From Artocarpus heterophyllus (taxonomy: Eukaryota > Streptophyta > Magnoliopsida > Rosales > Moraceae): a DNA stretch of 64,000 nucleotides. The position numbers and the translations under genes are program-made. Shown here one piece after another: positions 22,973 through 35,345 of this stretch (positions are counted from its first letter, which is position 1; every line of letters begins with the position of its first letter). Where the stretch lies: NCBI GenBank assembly GCA_025403435.1, contig CM046332.1, positions 6,317,903 through 6,381,902 on the forward strand. Direction: 5' to 3'. The notes below the pieces were generated by a model. That model was not told where the DNA came from, made no database searches, and saw only the letters and a program-made list of their open reading frames with translations.

Positions 22973-24055
22973 CTAAAAGTTAGCCCTTAGATCATTATAC
23001 ATCTTTGTTGCACCTAGATGAATAGAGTAAGGAGTATCATGAATTTCTGTCAAGATCTTTTCCCTTAAATCATCAACATTGGGAACACATATACGGTCCT
23101 TGAGATACAGAGTTTCGCCATCCGCGAAATGAAACTCTTGACATTTTCCTTCTTTTATTTCTTGTTTGATCCTTGCAAGACTTACATCTTCATCTTGTTT
23201 TCTTTGAATTTCATCATACATTGTCAGAGTTAGAGAGAGTGCTGATAGCTGGCCTGCGATAAGTTCCAAACGGAAGTTTGGAATTTTCTTTCTTAAAGGT
23301 GGAGACATTGCTTGCATTGACAACAACGTGGCAACTGACTTCCTACTTAGAGCATCCGCCACTCGGTTAGCTTTACCAGGATGATAAAGGATTTCACAAT
23401 CGTAATCCTTCACCAACTCTAGCCATCTTCGTTGCCTCAAGTTCAGGTCTCTTTGTGTAAAGAAGTACTTTAGACTTTGATAATCAGTAAAGAACTTGCA
23501 TTGGACCCCATATAAATAGTGTCTCCATATCTTCAATGCAAAAATGACTGCTGTTAACTCGAGGTCATGAGTAGGATTGTTCTTTTCGTAATCTTTCAGT
23601 TGTCTTGAAGCATAAGCAATCACCCTTTCATTTTGCATCAATACAGCTCCAAGGCCCATCTTGGATGCATGACTATAAATAACAAACCCATTATTTCCTT
23701 CAGGAATTGCTAACACTGGTGTCGTCGTTAACCTTTTCTTCAGTTCTTGAAAACTCTTTTCACATGCATCTGTCCATTCATACTTCTTTTCTTTGCGAGT
23801 CAGGTTCGTAAGTGGAGCTGTTATCTTTGAGAAATCTTCTACAAATCTTTGATAATAACCTGCTAAACTGAAGAAGCTCCTTTTTTCACTTGCACTCATC
23901 GGTTGCTTCCAGTTGAGAACAGCTTCTACTTTAGTAGGGTCAACCATAATCCCTTCCTTCGAAATAACAGGCCCCAAGAAAGACACTTTATCCAGCCAAA
24001 ACTCGCATTTGGAGAACTTTGCATATAACTGGTGTCTTCTTAATGTCTCCAGCAC
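22973..24055 (-). pseudogene. Element 2 pol: RT thumb, RNase H and integrase N terminus (360 aa frame)
   Basis: Reads [90 protein letters not shown] and the integrase start [18 protein letters not shown]. The RNase H first Asp in YSDAS is His here (YSHAS), which should hurt catalysis. It is in frame with the upstream RT segment, from which a TGA separates it. Confidence 0.87.
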
Positions 24056-24058
24056 AAT

Positions 24059-24451
24059 TCATAAATGCTCCTCATGCTCTTCGTGATTCTTAGAATAGAC
24101 AAGAATATCATCGGTAAATACAACAACAAATTTATCGAGGAAATCCTTGAATACCCTGTTCATCAAATCCATAAAGGCAGTAGGTACATTCGTCAGACCA
24201 AAAGGCATAACCACAAATTCATGGTGACCATACCTCGACCTGAAAGCAGTCTTAGGGATATCTCCTTCTTTAACCTTTAACTGATGATATCCTGATCGTA
24301 GATCAATCTTTGAGAAGACTGATGCACCCTTGAGCTGATCAAACAAATCATCGATTCGAGGCAACGAGTACTTGTTCTTGATCGTAACCTTGTTCAGCTC
24401 TCTGTAGTCGATGCATAGTCTCATAGTGCCATCCTTCTTCTTCACAAACAA
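24059..24451 (-). pseudogene. Element 2 pol: RT palm
   Basis: Contains [64 protein letters not shown] and FTDDILVYS. The usual FIDD box reads FTDD, so both catalytic Asp residues remain. It is in frame with protease and RNase H across stops. Confidence 0.87.
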
Positions 24452-24616
24452 GACTGAAGCTCACCATGGTGAGTGACTTGGTTTGATAAAACCTTTGTCA
24501 AGTAGCTCCTTTAATTGTGCATGAAGCTCCTTTAACTCTACTAGGGCCATTCTGTAAGGCGCTTTTGAGATTGGATCGGTGCCAAGAGCGAGCTTAATCT
24601 CGAATTCAATTTCTCT

Positions 24617-25195
24617 TTATGGCGGTAGACTCGCCAGATCATCAGGAAACACATCTTCATATTCATTAACAACATGCACATCTTCAATTCTTGTCTTTCC
24701 TTCTTGGCTTTTGTCTACACCGTTCGCCAGATAGCCCATGCAGCCACTTGCTAATAGCTTCCTTGCTTTCATTGCTGATAAAAACATGTTGGGTTTCTTC
24801 CTAGACTCGCCAACATAAATGAACTTCTGATCGCCTTCTGGATGGAAAATCACCTTTCGTTTACGGCATTCGATAGAGGCATTATACTTGCATAGGAAAT
24901 CCATCCCAAGAATCATGTCATAGTCATGCATGTCGATCACAATGAGGTTGACGAAAAGTTCTCTATCAGAAATCCATAGGGGTACTGTACACAAACAGTG
25001 CGTAGATAATATCACTTCCCTGGAGGATAGTGTCGTAGTGAATCCCTGTCTCATAGGCTCTAAGCGAACCTCTAATTTCTTAGCATATGACATAGATACA
25101 AAAGAATGCATGGCACCCGTATCAAAAAGAACATAAGCATCATGAGATAAGCTTGTTATCTGACCTATGACCACATTGGAAGCTTCTACAGCCAC
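24617..25195 (-). pseudogene. Element 2 pol: aspartic protease and spacer
   Basis: Has VLFDTGAMHSFVSMSYAKK (retropepsin D-T-G intact), [41 protein letters not shown], and the spacer EYEDVFPDDLASLPP before a stop where element 1 has Glu. This uninterrupted version shows where the solo LTR entered element 1. It is in frame with the zinc-knuckle segment of gag, consistent with a single gag-pol frame. Confidence 0.88.
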
Positions 25196-25219
25196 TTGAT
25201 CTTTTGTAATGGCATAGAT

Positions 25220-26509
25220 TCAGGCATTCGTCGGTGGGGCTTCAATTCTCCCTTGACTAATAAGTGGCCCTTTAAGGGAGGCTTGCATCTGATGAAGTTG
25301 GGCTTGAGGAGGAGCTCTCTGTGGGGCATTAGCATTCATCAGCTTGGGGCAATTCTTTACAAAGTGGTCTTCATGCCCATAGGTGAAACATTGGTTTGTT
25401 CCCAAGCGGCATTTCCCTGAATGCTTCTTTCCACATTTGGCATACGGCTGAAATAGCCTGTTATTATTGTTAGGCTGACCATCATTGTGCCTCTTGTTGT
25501 CTTGACCCTGCTGGTTTTGAGGATTACCTTTTCTCTTGTTATTCCTCTAGTTTTGGTTGTTGTTGTTGCTGCTGTTGTTGTGGGGGGGACGGTTCTGGTT
25601 GCTTGCATTGTTGGCCTGCTGACCCGATTGAGGCTGGTTCCTTCTTAGCTTGGACAGATGAAACTCAGCACATTGAGCCCTCATGAAAACCTGTTCTTGA
25701 GTCCTGGGCGGACTTGCCCCATCAACGATTGCAGCAATATCAGGCCTAAGGGCTCTAATCAGTCTTCTGACCCTTTCACCTTCATCCATAACCATTCCTG
25801 GACATAAACGGCCTAGCTGGTCAAACTTCATCACCACATCAGTGACTGACATATCCCCCTGTCGTAAGCTCTCGAACTCCTCATATTGTCTCCTTGTAAT
25901 GTTCATGTGGAAGAACTTCGTGTTGAATTCATGAACGAAATCAGCCCATGCCATCTCTTCAACATTCCTGCTCTGTTCGATGCCATCCCACCATATCCTA
26001 GCCTCCATGGTGAGGTAGTATGATGCACAGAGGACCTTTTCACTGTTCGTGAAATCCATGAGTCGTAAGGTGGCCTCAATCGTCTTTAACCATCCCTGAG
26101 CTACTAGCGGAACCTTAGAACCTTCGAAATCTACTGGCTTAACCTTCTTCCATCTGACCAGTAGGGGCTCCTGATAGGCCGCTCTTGGTTCAGCAGTAGG
26201 AACTGGGACTTCGTTTACTTATGGCTACAGAAGAAGAGGAGGCACATCATTACCTCATCGGTCATCATTCTAGCCGTTGGTCCTTAACGTAGCAATTTCC
26301 CTTCGTTGATCCTCCAACTGCCTTTGCAGTTCAGTGATCATCGTCATGAGTCTTTCATTGGTTGGGGTGCATGTCTGCATTCTTCGGTGGTCATCCATCA
26401 TAAATTTTCCTAAAAGAATTAGGAACTTAGAAATAATCTTCCAATTATGAGACAGGTTTACTACTAGATTGTTAATCATTAAACATTTAGACCTTAATCT
26501 TATCATCAT
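25220..26509 (-). pseudogene. Element 2 gag, broken
   Basis: Pieces in one frame: an N terminus with ITELQRQLEDQRREIATLR (26270-26509), the capsid core MEARIWWDGIEQSRNVEEM...DGASPPRTQEQV followed by an Asn-rich tail (25547-26059), and a zinc knuckle region (25220-25405). The knuckle reads CFTYGHEDHFVKNC, its second Cys changed to Tyr (G-to-A), while element 1 keeps Cys. The companion short knuckle has its first Cys changed to Tyr too. RNA packaging would be impaired. Confidence 0.84.
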
Positions 26510-26596
26510 ACTTGCATCAATACATCTAACATTATAACATACTTACTTGGAGGACTTGGATTGACATGTGGCGATATGAATTGTAATCGAAAAATT

Positions 26597-26608
26597 GCTC
26601 TGATACCA
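26597..26608 (-). other. Primer binding site of element 2 (initiator tRNA-Met)
   Basis: TGGTATCAGAGC on the minus strand, a perfect 12-base match to the initiator tRNA-Met 3' end, five bases inside the 5' LTR boundary. Confidence 0.88.
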
Positions 26609-26613
26609 AAGCC

Positions 26614-29600
26614 TGTAACGCCCCTTTTTCAGATGTCACAGATGTCGCTACATTCATACTTATATAACTCCAAACATATATTTGAATACAAAACTTAAAC
26701 GATACTTTTAATTGTAAAAGAAAATAAACATACTTAACTAGGATCCATTCATATATATATTTTTTATAAGTTAACATTGTTAAATCACATTGCTAAACTC
26801 ATTCCATATCATAATTTATTCAATTATACTTTAAATTAATCATAAACTTATTTTAATGACAAAGATATACCTAGTTATAAAATTAGGACTTATAAAAACA
26901 TCACACCATATCTCATTAATCATCACATTATATAAAGTTTACTTACTCCCACAGTTCGGTAGGCCAAACTTGGGACTTCGGCAGGCCAAACATGATCGGC
27001 AAGCCAGAATTTCTCAATCGGCAAGCCAGTAGAGGCTCTGCAAATCTAGCTTAAAAACTCATCATTGTTTGGCAGGCCAAAAACATGATCGGTAGGCCAA
27101 ACTTCTGGACATCGGCAGGGCGACCAAGATGTTCTCCAGGCCGACCGAGCCTAAAATCCTTAAGAAAAACTTAATTTTAAAACAAAACCATCCTTTCATA
27201 AAAATGCGAAAGATCATAATACTTAAGATAATGAAATAAAATATAAAACATAGTTCAAGAATCCTTTAAATCTTTATCATAAAAATATGTGTTGAAAATA
27301 TGAAACTTGATTTAAAACATCAATTCATTCTGCTTGGCAAGCTTCCGGTTACAATTCATCATGCTTAGTGCTTACACGCCTTCCCATGTCCTCTGCCTAA
27401 TCCATGATTTTCTTACCCTTATCTGCAACATGACATAAAACATGGTTAAGCTAATGCTTAGTAAGTACTTATAAATCTCACAATTTAAAACATTACAAAA
27501 ACATCATCATCACCATCATTGTCATCATATCATAAAAGTGCCTTATGTACAATTTCATATAAACATATCTTTCATTGCATTAACCATTTAAAAACTTATT
27601 TCATTTTATCTTAAGGGCCAAAGTGTTGCACCATAAACATCATTGTTGGCACGCCGTCATGAGAGGAGAAGGGTAGCTAATCCCAAACCAAGCATGACAT
27701 CATAACAGATCATTTCATAACATTGGTGTGCAACACTTATTAGATGATAAATATATATACATAATTTTCATGCTTTAAAACATGTCATCATCACACATAC
27801 ATAACTTTAAATCATGAAGATCTTTCATAAGAATTCCTTTAGGGAAAACAACCATAAAATCATCATGTATATCATAGTGAACATATCATCAAACTTTGTA
27901 AAACGTGTCATGTTGCAGGTGAGAATGTACTTACCTTAACGCTAGCTTACTTAACCTTAATATACTTTTGGTGACGATGCTTCGGTCTCGATGTGCTCGC
28001 TTCTTTGAGTGTTCATGCCATTTATCCATTTAAAAATACAATAAAATTAATACTTATCATAAAACATCCATTCATATAATATTCATATATACATTCATAT
28101 ATATATATATTCATCTCATATTATAATCATAATCATCATTGAGAAAACATAACATTATCATCTCATATAAATACTATTCATAACATGCTTCCTTAAATAT
28201 TATCATCAAAACATTTCATACATTATAAACATGAAAATCTTTTTTTTGAAAAAAACCATTTTCTAATAATTTAAAATACATACATTTTAAAATTCATACA
28301 AAAATCTTATTATTATGTATTTCAACGTCATATAAATATTTCATCATTAATAAAAATCTTTTAAACATATAAAACATTTTATAAAACAAAAATCCAAAGA
28401 CAACATTATCAAACAGTTTTCTCATAGGAATCTCGTAACATCAAATATACTCACCATAACATACACTTGCACATTCTTGTCAATTTTCATGAAAAACATC
28501 ATTCATTTACCCCTTTAAATTTCATGCATTATAGTCAGACAATAATATTTTACCGTGAAGGGTAGAGGAAAGAAAATTCATATTTTTTTTTCATAGAACA
28601 CCCAAATTACATGAAACTTAGAAAAACATCACATAATATATACATATCATCATATTGAAAAAAAAAATTGAGACAAAATACAATACCTATAGAAGGATAT
28701 TGTAGACGAATTGAGGAGGAGAATTTCTTTTCAAAAACACAAAGAAAAACTGAGTTCTTATCTTGAAACTTCTTCTCAAAACCCTTGAATTCAACCAACG
28801 AAATTTAAATTTTTCTTTCAATACTTGCAGAGAATTTTTGGGAGAGATGGAGACGGGATACGTGGAGAAGAGAAGAGGAAGAATGAGAATGAGAGAACGT
28901 CTCAAAACTGAGAGAGAAAAGATGAGAGAATATCTGAGAAAAAGAACGTTAAAAATTTTTAACGTAATGAGCATAATAAAAATTCATTACCCACCATTAA
29001 ATCAGAATTTTTCGACTGTTAGATGGCAAATGGCATGGAGAATGGAGAGAGAAGAGGGAAAGTCAAATTCATTAGTCACACTGACCATATCTTGCCCTCT
29101 TAAAATAGGAAACCATATAAAATCAGACAAATCAATGCGAAGTCAACACTTTTATTTCCTTAACTGACAAAAATTACTCCATTAATATGCCAATTAATCA
29201 CAATAAATCACTCATTTTACGTAATTATTTCAGCCATAAATTTGGAGAGATTTCTGCTGACTACTCGTCAACCGTGTTCGGCCTGCCGATTTTCCTCTTC
29301 AGCCAGCCAGTTCCACCAAGTTTGGCCTGCCGATGGATTTCTTTGGCCTGCCGATCTTGGGCAGACATTTCGGCTTGCCGAACTGTCCATAAATGCCATA
29401 TATTAAAACATTCATACATCATTGCATCATAATTAAACATATATTAAAAATAATCATAAACACTTGAGCACAACGATTCCATGCAGTCGTCACCTGTCAT
29501 AAAACTTGACATAAAAAAGTAAGTAACATTAACATCATATATAATTACATATAACAAAAATTATTAATAAAATATCATTAACGTCATATCTAACTTAACG

Positions 29601-29633
29601 TGATTCATTACATAAAAATAGGCGGGTATTACA
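26614..29633 (-). repeat. 5' LTR of element 2 (3020 bp)
   Basis: TGTAACG...ATTACA, pairing along its length with 18708-21742. Motif clusters lie at about 26955-27150 and 29275-29390. It is not the outer end of the insertion: it is followed by a second copy of the polypurine tract and pol 3' end, so in the ancestor it was an internal LTR. Confidence 0.9.
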
Positions 29634-29801
29634 ATTCTCCCCACCTTATAAAAGTTTCGTCCTTGAAACTTAAAATAAATGCAGATACATAGCTTTCATG
29701 TCATCTTCACGTTCCCATGTGGCTTCTTCAACTTGATGATTTCGCCATAAAACCTTGACGAATGGAATTTCCTATTTACATAAAAATAGGCGGGTGTTAC
29801 A
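29634..29801 (-). mobile_element. Remnant of a second element unit: pol 3' end plus 28 bp of LTR
   Basis: 29634-29773 matches 21743-21880 (polypurine tract and chromodomain codons), then jumps to the last 28 bp of the LTR (TTACATAAAAATAGGCGGG then TGTTACA) ending at 29801. The outer target duplication CTAGG follows. This is what remains if a tandem LTR-internal-LTR-internal-LTR structure lost most of one unit. Confidence 0.8.
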
Positions 29802-32800
29802 CTAGGTCTAGGACGAAGAGTCCAACCAGGCTACGAACAAGACCCAGGGTTTAAGACGAAGAGCCCGACAAGGTCCGAGAAGGTTACAGCCAAACAGAGA
29901 GGCCAAGTCCAGGCTACGGTCGACTAGGTCCAGGACGAAGAGTCCAACCAGGCTACGACTAAGACCCAAGGTCCAGGACGAAGACTCTGACCAGGTCTGA
30001 GACGGTTTTGGTTGACCATATAGGCCAGGTCTAGGCTACGGCCGATCAGGTCTAGGACAAAGAGTCCAACCAGACTATGACCGAGACCAAAGGCCTAGGA
30101 CAAAGTGTCCAACTAGGTCTGACAAGGTTATGGCTGACCAGAGAAGGCTAGGTCTAGGATACGGCTGACCAGGTCTAGAACGAATAGTCCAACCAAGCTA
30201 CAATGAAGACCCAAGGCCAAGGTCAAAAAGTCTGACTAGGTCCGAGAAGGTTACGGCTAACCAGAGAAGGCCAGGTCCAGGCTACAACTGACCAGGTCCA
30301 GGCTACGGCTGACCAGGTCCAGAACGAATAGTCCATCCAGGCTATGACCAAGACCCAAGGCCAAGGACAAAGAGTCCAACTAGGTCCGAGAAGGTTATGG
30401 CCGACAAGAGATGCTACGTCCAGGCTACAGCCGACTAGGTCCAGGACGAAGAGTCCAACCAGGCTACGACCGAGGACCAAGGTCTAGGAGAAAGAGTGTG
30501 ACCAGGTCTAAGAAAGTTACAGCGACCAGAGAGGCCAGATCCAGGCTACGACCGACCAAGTCCCAGACGACGAGTCCAACCAGCCTACGACCGAGACCCA
30601 AGGTCCAGGACAAAGAGTTCGACCAGGTCCGAGAAGGTTACGGCCGACCAAAGAGGCCAGGTCTACGCTACGACCGACCAGGTTCGGGATGAAGAGTCCA
30701 ACCAGACTACAACCAAGGCCCAAGGTCTAGGACGAAGAGTCCAACAAGATCTGAGAAGGTTACGACCGACCACAGAAGGCTAGGTCCAGGCTACAACCGA
30801 CCAGGATGAGGACGAAGAGTCCAACCAGGCTACGAGCTAGACCCAAGGTCTACGACGAAGAGTTCGACTAGGTCCGAGAAGGTTACGGCCGACCAGAGAG
30901 GCCAGGTCCAGGCTACGGCCGACCAGGTCTAGGACGAAGAGTCCAACCAGGCTACGACCGAGACCTAAGGTCTAGGACAAAGAGTCCAACAAGATCTGAG
31001 AAGGTTACGACTGACCACAGAAGGCCAGGTCCAGGCTACAACCGACCAGGTCGAGGACGAAGAGTCCAACCAGGCTACGAGCTAGACCCAAGGTCTACGA
31101 CGAAGAGTTCGACCAGGTCCGAGAAGGTTACGGCCGGCCAGAGAGGCCAGGTCCAGGCTACGACCGACCAGGTCTAGGACGAAGAGTCCAACCAAGCTAT
31201 GACTGAGACCCAAGGTCCAGGATGAAGAGTCTAACGAGATCCGAGAAGGTTACGGCCGACCAGAGAAGGCCAGGCCCAGGCTACGGCCAACCAGGTCCAG
31301 GACGAAGAGTCCAACCAGGCTACGAGCTAGGACGAAGAGTTAGACCAGGTTCGAGAAGGTTACGGTTGACCAGAGAGACCAGGTCCAGGCTACGACTAAG
31401 ACATAAGGTCCAGAACGAAGAGTCCGACAAGGTCTGAGAAGGTTACGGCCGACCAGAGAGGCTAGGACCATGCGACGGCCGACAAGGTCCAGGATGAAGA
31501 GTCCAACCATACTACGACCGAGACCAAAAGTCCAAGACGAAGACTCCAACTAGGTCCGACAAGGTTATGGCCGACCAGAGAAGGCCAGGTCCAAGCTACT
31601 GCTGACCAGGTCCAAAACGAATAGTCCAACTAGGCTACGGCCAAGACCCAAGGCCAAGGACATAAAGTCCGACTAGGTCCGAGAAGGTTATGGTTGACCA
31701 GAGATGCTAGGTCCAGGCTACGGCCGACTAGGTCCAGGATGAAGAGTCCAACCAGGCTACGACCGAGGACCAAGGTCTTGGACAACGAGTCTGACCCGGT
31801 CTGAGAAAGTTACAACGACCAAAGAGGCCAGGTCCAGGCTACGACCGACCAAGTCTAGGACGACGAGTCCAACCAGCCTACGACCGAGACCCAAGGTCCA
31901 AGACAAAGAGTTCAACCAGGTCCGAGAATGTTACGGCCGACCAGAGAGGCCAGGTCTAGGCTACGGCTGACCATGTTCGGGATGAAGAGTCCAACCAAGC
32001 AACGACCGAGACCCAAGGTCCAGGATGAAGAGTCCAACAAGATCTGAGAAGGTTACGGCCGACCATAGAAGGCCAGGTCCAGGCTACAACCGACCAGGTC
32101 GAGGATGAAGAGTCCAACCAGGCTACGAGCTAGACCCAAGCTCTATGATGAAGAGTTCGACTAGGTCCGAGAAGGTTACAGCCAGCCAGAGAGGCCAGGT
32201 CCAGGCTACGGCCATCCAGGTCCAGGACAAAGAGTCCAACCAAGCTACGACTGAGACCCAAGGTCCAGGATGAAGAGTCCAACGAGATCTGAGAAGGTTA
32301 CGGCCGACCAGAGAAGGCCAGGTCCAGGCTACGGCCGACCAGGTCCAGGCTACAGCCGACCAAGTCCAGGACGAAGAGTCCAACCAGGCAACGAGCTAGG
32401 ACGAAGAGTTAGACCAGGTCTGAGAAGGTTACAGTCGACCAGAGAGACCAGGTCTAGGCTACGACTAAGACATAAGGTCCAGAACGAAGAGTCTGACAAG
32501 GTCTGAGAAGGTTACGACCGACCAGAGAGGCTAGGCCCAGGCGACAGCCGACAAGGTCCAAGACGAAGAGTCCAACCATACTACGACCGAGACCAAAGGT
32601 CCAGGACGAAGACTCCAACTAGGTCTGACAAGGTTATGGCGACCAGAGAAGGCCAGGTCGAAGCTACGGCTGACCAGGTCCAAAACGAATAGTCCAACTA
32701 GGCTACGACCAAGACCCAAGGCCAAGGACAAAGAGTCTAACTAGGTTCGACAAGGTTACAGCCGACCAGAGAGGCCAAGTCTAGGCTACGGCCTACCAGG

Positions 32801-34222
32801 TCTAGGACAAAGGGTCCGACCAGGTCCGAGAAGGTTACGGCGACCAGAGAGGCTAGGTCCTGGACAAAGAGTCCAACCAGCCTACGATCAAGACCAAAGG
32901 TCCAAGACAAAGTGTCTGACCAGGTCTGAGAAGGTTACAGCCGACCAGAGAGGCCAGGTATAGGCTACGACCAACCAGGTCTAGGACAAAGAGTCCAACA
33001 AGGCTACGACCGAGACCCAAGGTCTAGGACAAAGAGTCCAACGAGATTTGAGAAGGTTACGGCCGACTAGGGAAGGCCAGGTCCAGGCTACGGCCGACTA
33101 GGTCCAGGATGAAAGTCCAACAAGGCTATGACCGAGACCCAAGGTCTAGGAAAAAGAGTCCGACCAAGTCCGAGAAGGTTACGGCCGACTAGAGAGGCCA
33201 GGTCTAGGACAACGAGTCCAACAAGGATACGATAAAGACCCACGGTCCAAGACGAAGAGTCTGACCAGGTCCAAGAAGGTTACGGTTGACCATTGAGGCT
33301 AGGTCCAGGCTATGTCCGACCAGGTCCCATATGAAGAGTCCAACCAGGCTACGATCGAGACCAAAGGTCCAGGACGAAGAGTCCAACTAGGTCTGAGAAG
33401 GATATGGCTGACCAGAGAAGGTTAGGTACAGGCTACGACTGACCAGGTCAAGGCTACAGCTGATCAGGTCCATAACGAATAGTCCATCCAGGCTACGACA
33501 AAGACCCAAGGCCACGGAGAAAGAGTCCGACTAGGTCCGAGAAGGTTATGGCCGACTAGAGAGGCTAGGTCCAGGCTACGACCGACCAGGTCCAGGACAA
33601 AGAGTCCAACCAGGCTACGACCGACGACCAAGGTCCAGGACAAAGAGTCCGACCAGGTCCGAGAAGGTTACGGCGACCATCGAGGCCAGGTCCAGGCTAT
33701 GGCTAACCAGGTCGAGGATGAAGAGTCCAACTAGCCTACGACCTAGACCCAAGCTCCAAGACAAAGAGTTTGACTAGGTCCTAGAAGGTTACGGCGTACC
33801 AAAGAGGCCAGGCCCAGGCTACGGCCGACCAGGTCCAGGACGAAGAGTCCAACCAAGCTACGACCGAGGCCCAAGGTCAAGGACAAAGAGTCTGACTAGG
33901 TCCGAGAAGGTTACGGCCAACCAGACAGGCCAGTTCCTAGCTACGGTTGACTAGGTCCAGGGTGAAGAGTCCAACCAACCTACGACCGACAACCAAGGTC
34001 TAAGATGAAGAGTCCAACCAGGTCCGAGAAGGTTACGGCCGACCAGAGGGGCCAGGTCCAGGCTACGGACGACCAGGTCAAGGACAAAGAGTCCAACCAA
34101 CCTACGACCGAGAACCAAGGTCTAGGATGAAGAGTCCGACCAGGTCCGAGAAGGTTACGGCCAACCAAATAGGCCAGGTCCAGGCTACGACCAACTAGGC
34201 CCAGGATGAAGAGTCCTACCAG
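29802..34222. repeat. Satellite array C with higher-order repeats
   Basis: Same modular satellite as array A. Variant blocks recur in order: the GAGCTAGGACGAAGAGTTAG block near 31325 and the roughly 350 bp after it return near 32394, a shift of about 1.07 kb. The CAACAAGATCTGAGAAGG block occurs near 30742, 30982 and 32036. The 21-bp module is doubled near 30270-30310. The array ends by fusing to a truncated LTR at 34222/34223. No supported gene lies inside. Confidence 0.92.
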
Positions 34223-34927
34223 GTTCCCATTTGTCCGATTACGAGAGCTCGTGCGAAGAAGTTCAAAGAAATGCTTATTGGGCTGATTCAAGCAACTTGG
34301 GCTCAAGCTATTGCATGGAGGCCCATTGAGGGAGTTGCATGTGACATCCAGACCAACAAATGCATGATTCAAGTTCTAGAAGGGAACGAGTAATTTCCAT
34401 TTTAGTTACTTTCCCGTTTTGAGGCGACAAGTGGCGAGAAGAATCAGCTATTTACCTTTTTAATGTCTAGTTTAGTTTTTCTTTTAGAAACATGAGTTTG
34501 TTTTATTTCTATTATTGTAAGGCTTTTAAGCCATTAAGGGAACTTACCTTATTTGCTTTAGATTAGACGTTTAGGTAATTGATTTGCCCGAAATTCCATG
34601 GGCAATTAGGAGCTGAAAATTCGCATAGGGGAAACCACTATATATTGTAATGAATTTCATTCAATGGACGACAATTTTTAACATACAATTTGAGGTTTGA
34701 TTCTCTTCAGTTCTTAGACTAACTATTTGAACTTATCGAAAAATTTCGTGGCGTTCATAGACTCATCAATCAGTCCGTCCATAGCTGATTGTGGCGTCCT
34801 CGCATACCAAGGCTCATGCTTCTTGTTAAGCATCGGTTCGCGGTTCCATTCAAAACCTATTAGGAAAATTGATCTTGGAGACCAATTTTTGTTAGGGTCG
34901 CTTCAGTTCTTGGCGTGGTTCATATCA
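34223..34927 (+). repeat. 5'-truncated LTR of the element 4 family
   Basis: Matches the element 4 LTR from about its base 64 to its end (GTTCCCATT...CATATCA), carrying the coding stretch TRARAKKFKEMLIGLIQATWAQ. Its left edge is a direct satellite fusion, and no target duplication is visible. This shows that the family inserted at least twice near the satellite. Confidence 0.85.
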
Positions 34928-35345
34928 ACTTCAAACTCTAATAATTAATGTAGATTTTACATTGAATTCCATACAAGTAGTGCCTCCAAATTTTAAATGC
35001 AAAACTAACGTCGCCAATTTGAGATCGTGAGCAGGGTAGTTTTTTTTCATAATCCTTTAGTTGTCTCAAGGCATATGCAATCACTCGGTCGTTTTGCATC
35101 AACGCTACACCGAGACCCATTTTTGAGGCATTGCTATAAATGGCAAATTCTTCTTCGCCTTCTAGAATTGCCAAAATTGGAGCTGAGGTTAGCCTTTTCT
35201 TTAGTTCTTGGAAACTCTTCTCACAATCGCCAATCCATTTAAACTTGTTTCCTTTGCAAGTTAGGTTAATGAGCGGCAAGTCTATCTTGGAGAAATCTTC
35301 AGCGAACTTCCGGTAATACCTAATCAAACCTAAGATGTGGTGCCC
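34928..35345 (-). pseudogene. Gypsy RT/RNase H fragment
   Basis: The minus-strand frame reads [66 protein letters not shown] and [13 protein letters not shown]. It resembles but differs from elements 1 and 2. The RNase H Asp in YSDAS is Asn. Both flanks are unrelated DNA, so it is an isolated remnant. Confidence 0.8.

Larger units (their letters stand above)
18708..29801 (-). mobile_element. Element 2: Ty3/gypsy chromovirus with remnant of a third LTR
   Basis: Sister of element 1. Plus-strand order: 3' LTR, polypurine tract, pol, gag, primer site, 5' LTR, then an extra 140-bp piece of pol 3' end plus the last 28 bp of an LTR. The outer ends TGTAATG and GTTACA are flanked by CCAGG (18703-18707) and CTAGG (29802-29806), a 5-bp target duplication with one transition, and satellite continues in register across it. 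gag and pol share one frame from about 26509 to 22410, broken by stops; single-base indels near 22406 and 21901 then shift it. Confidence 0.9.
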
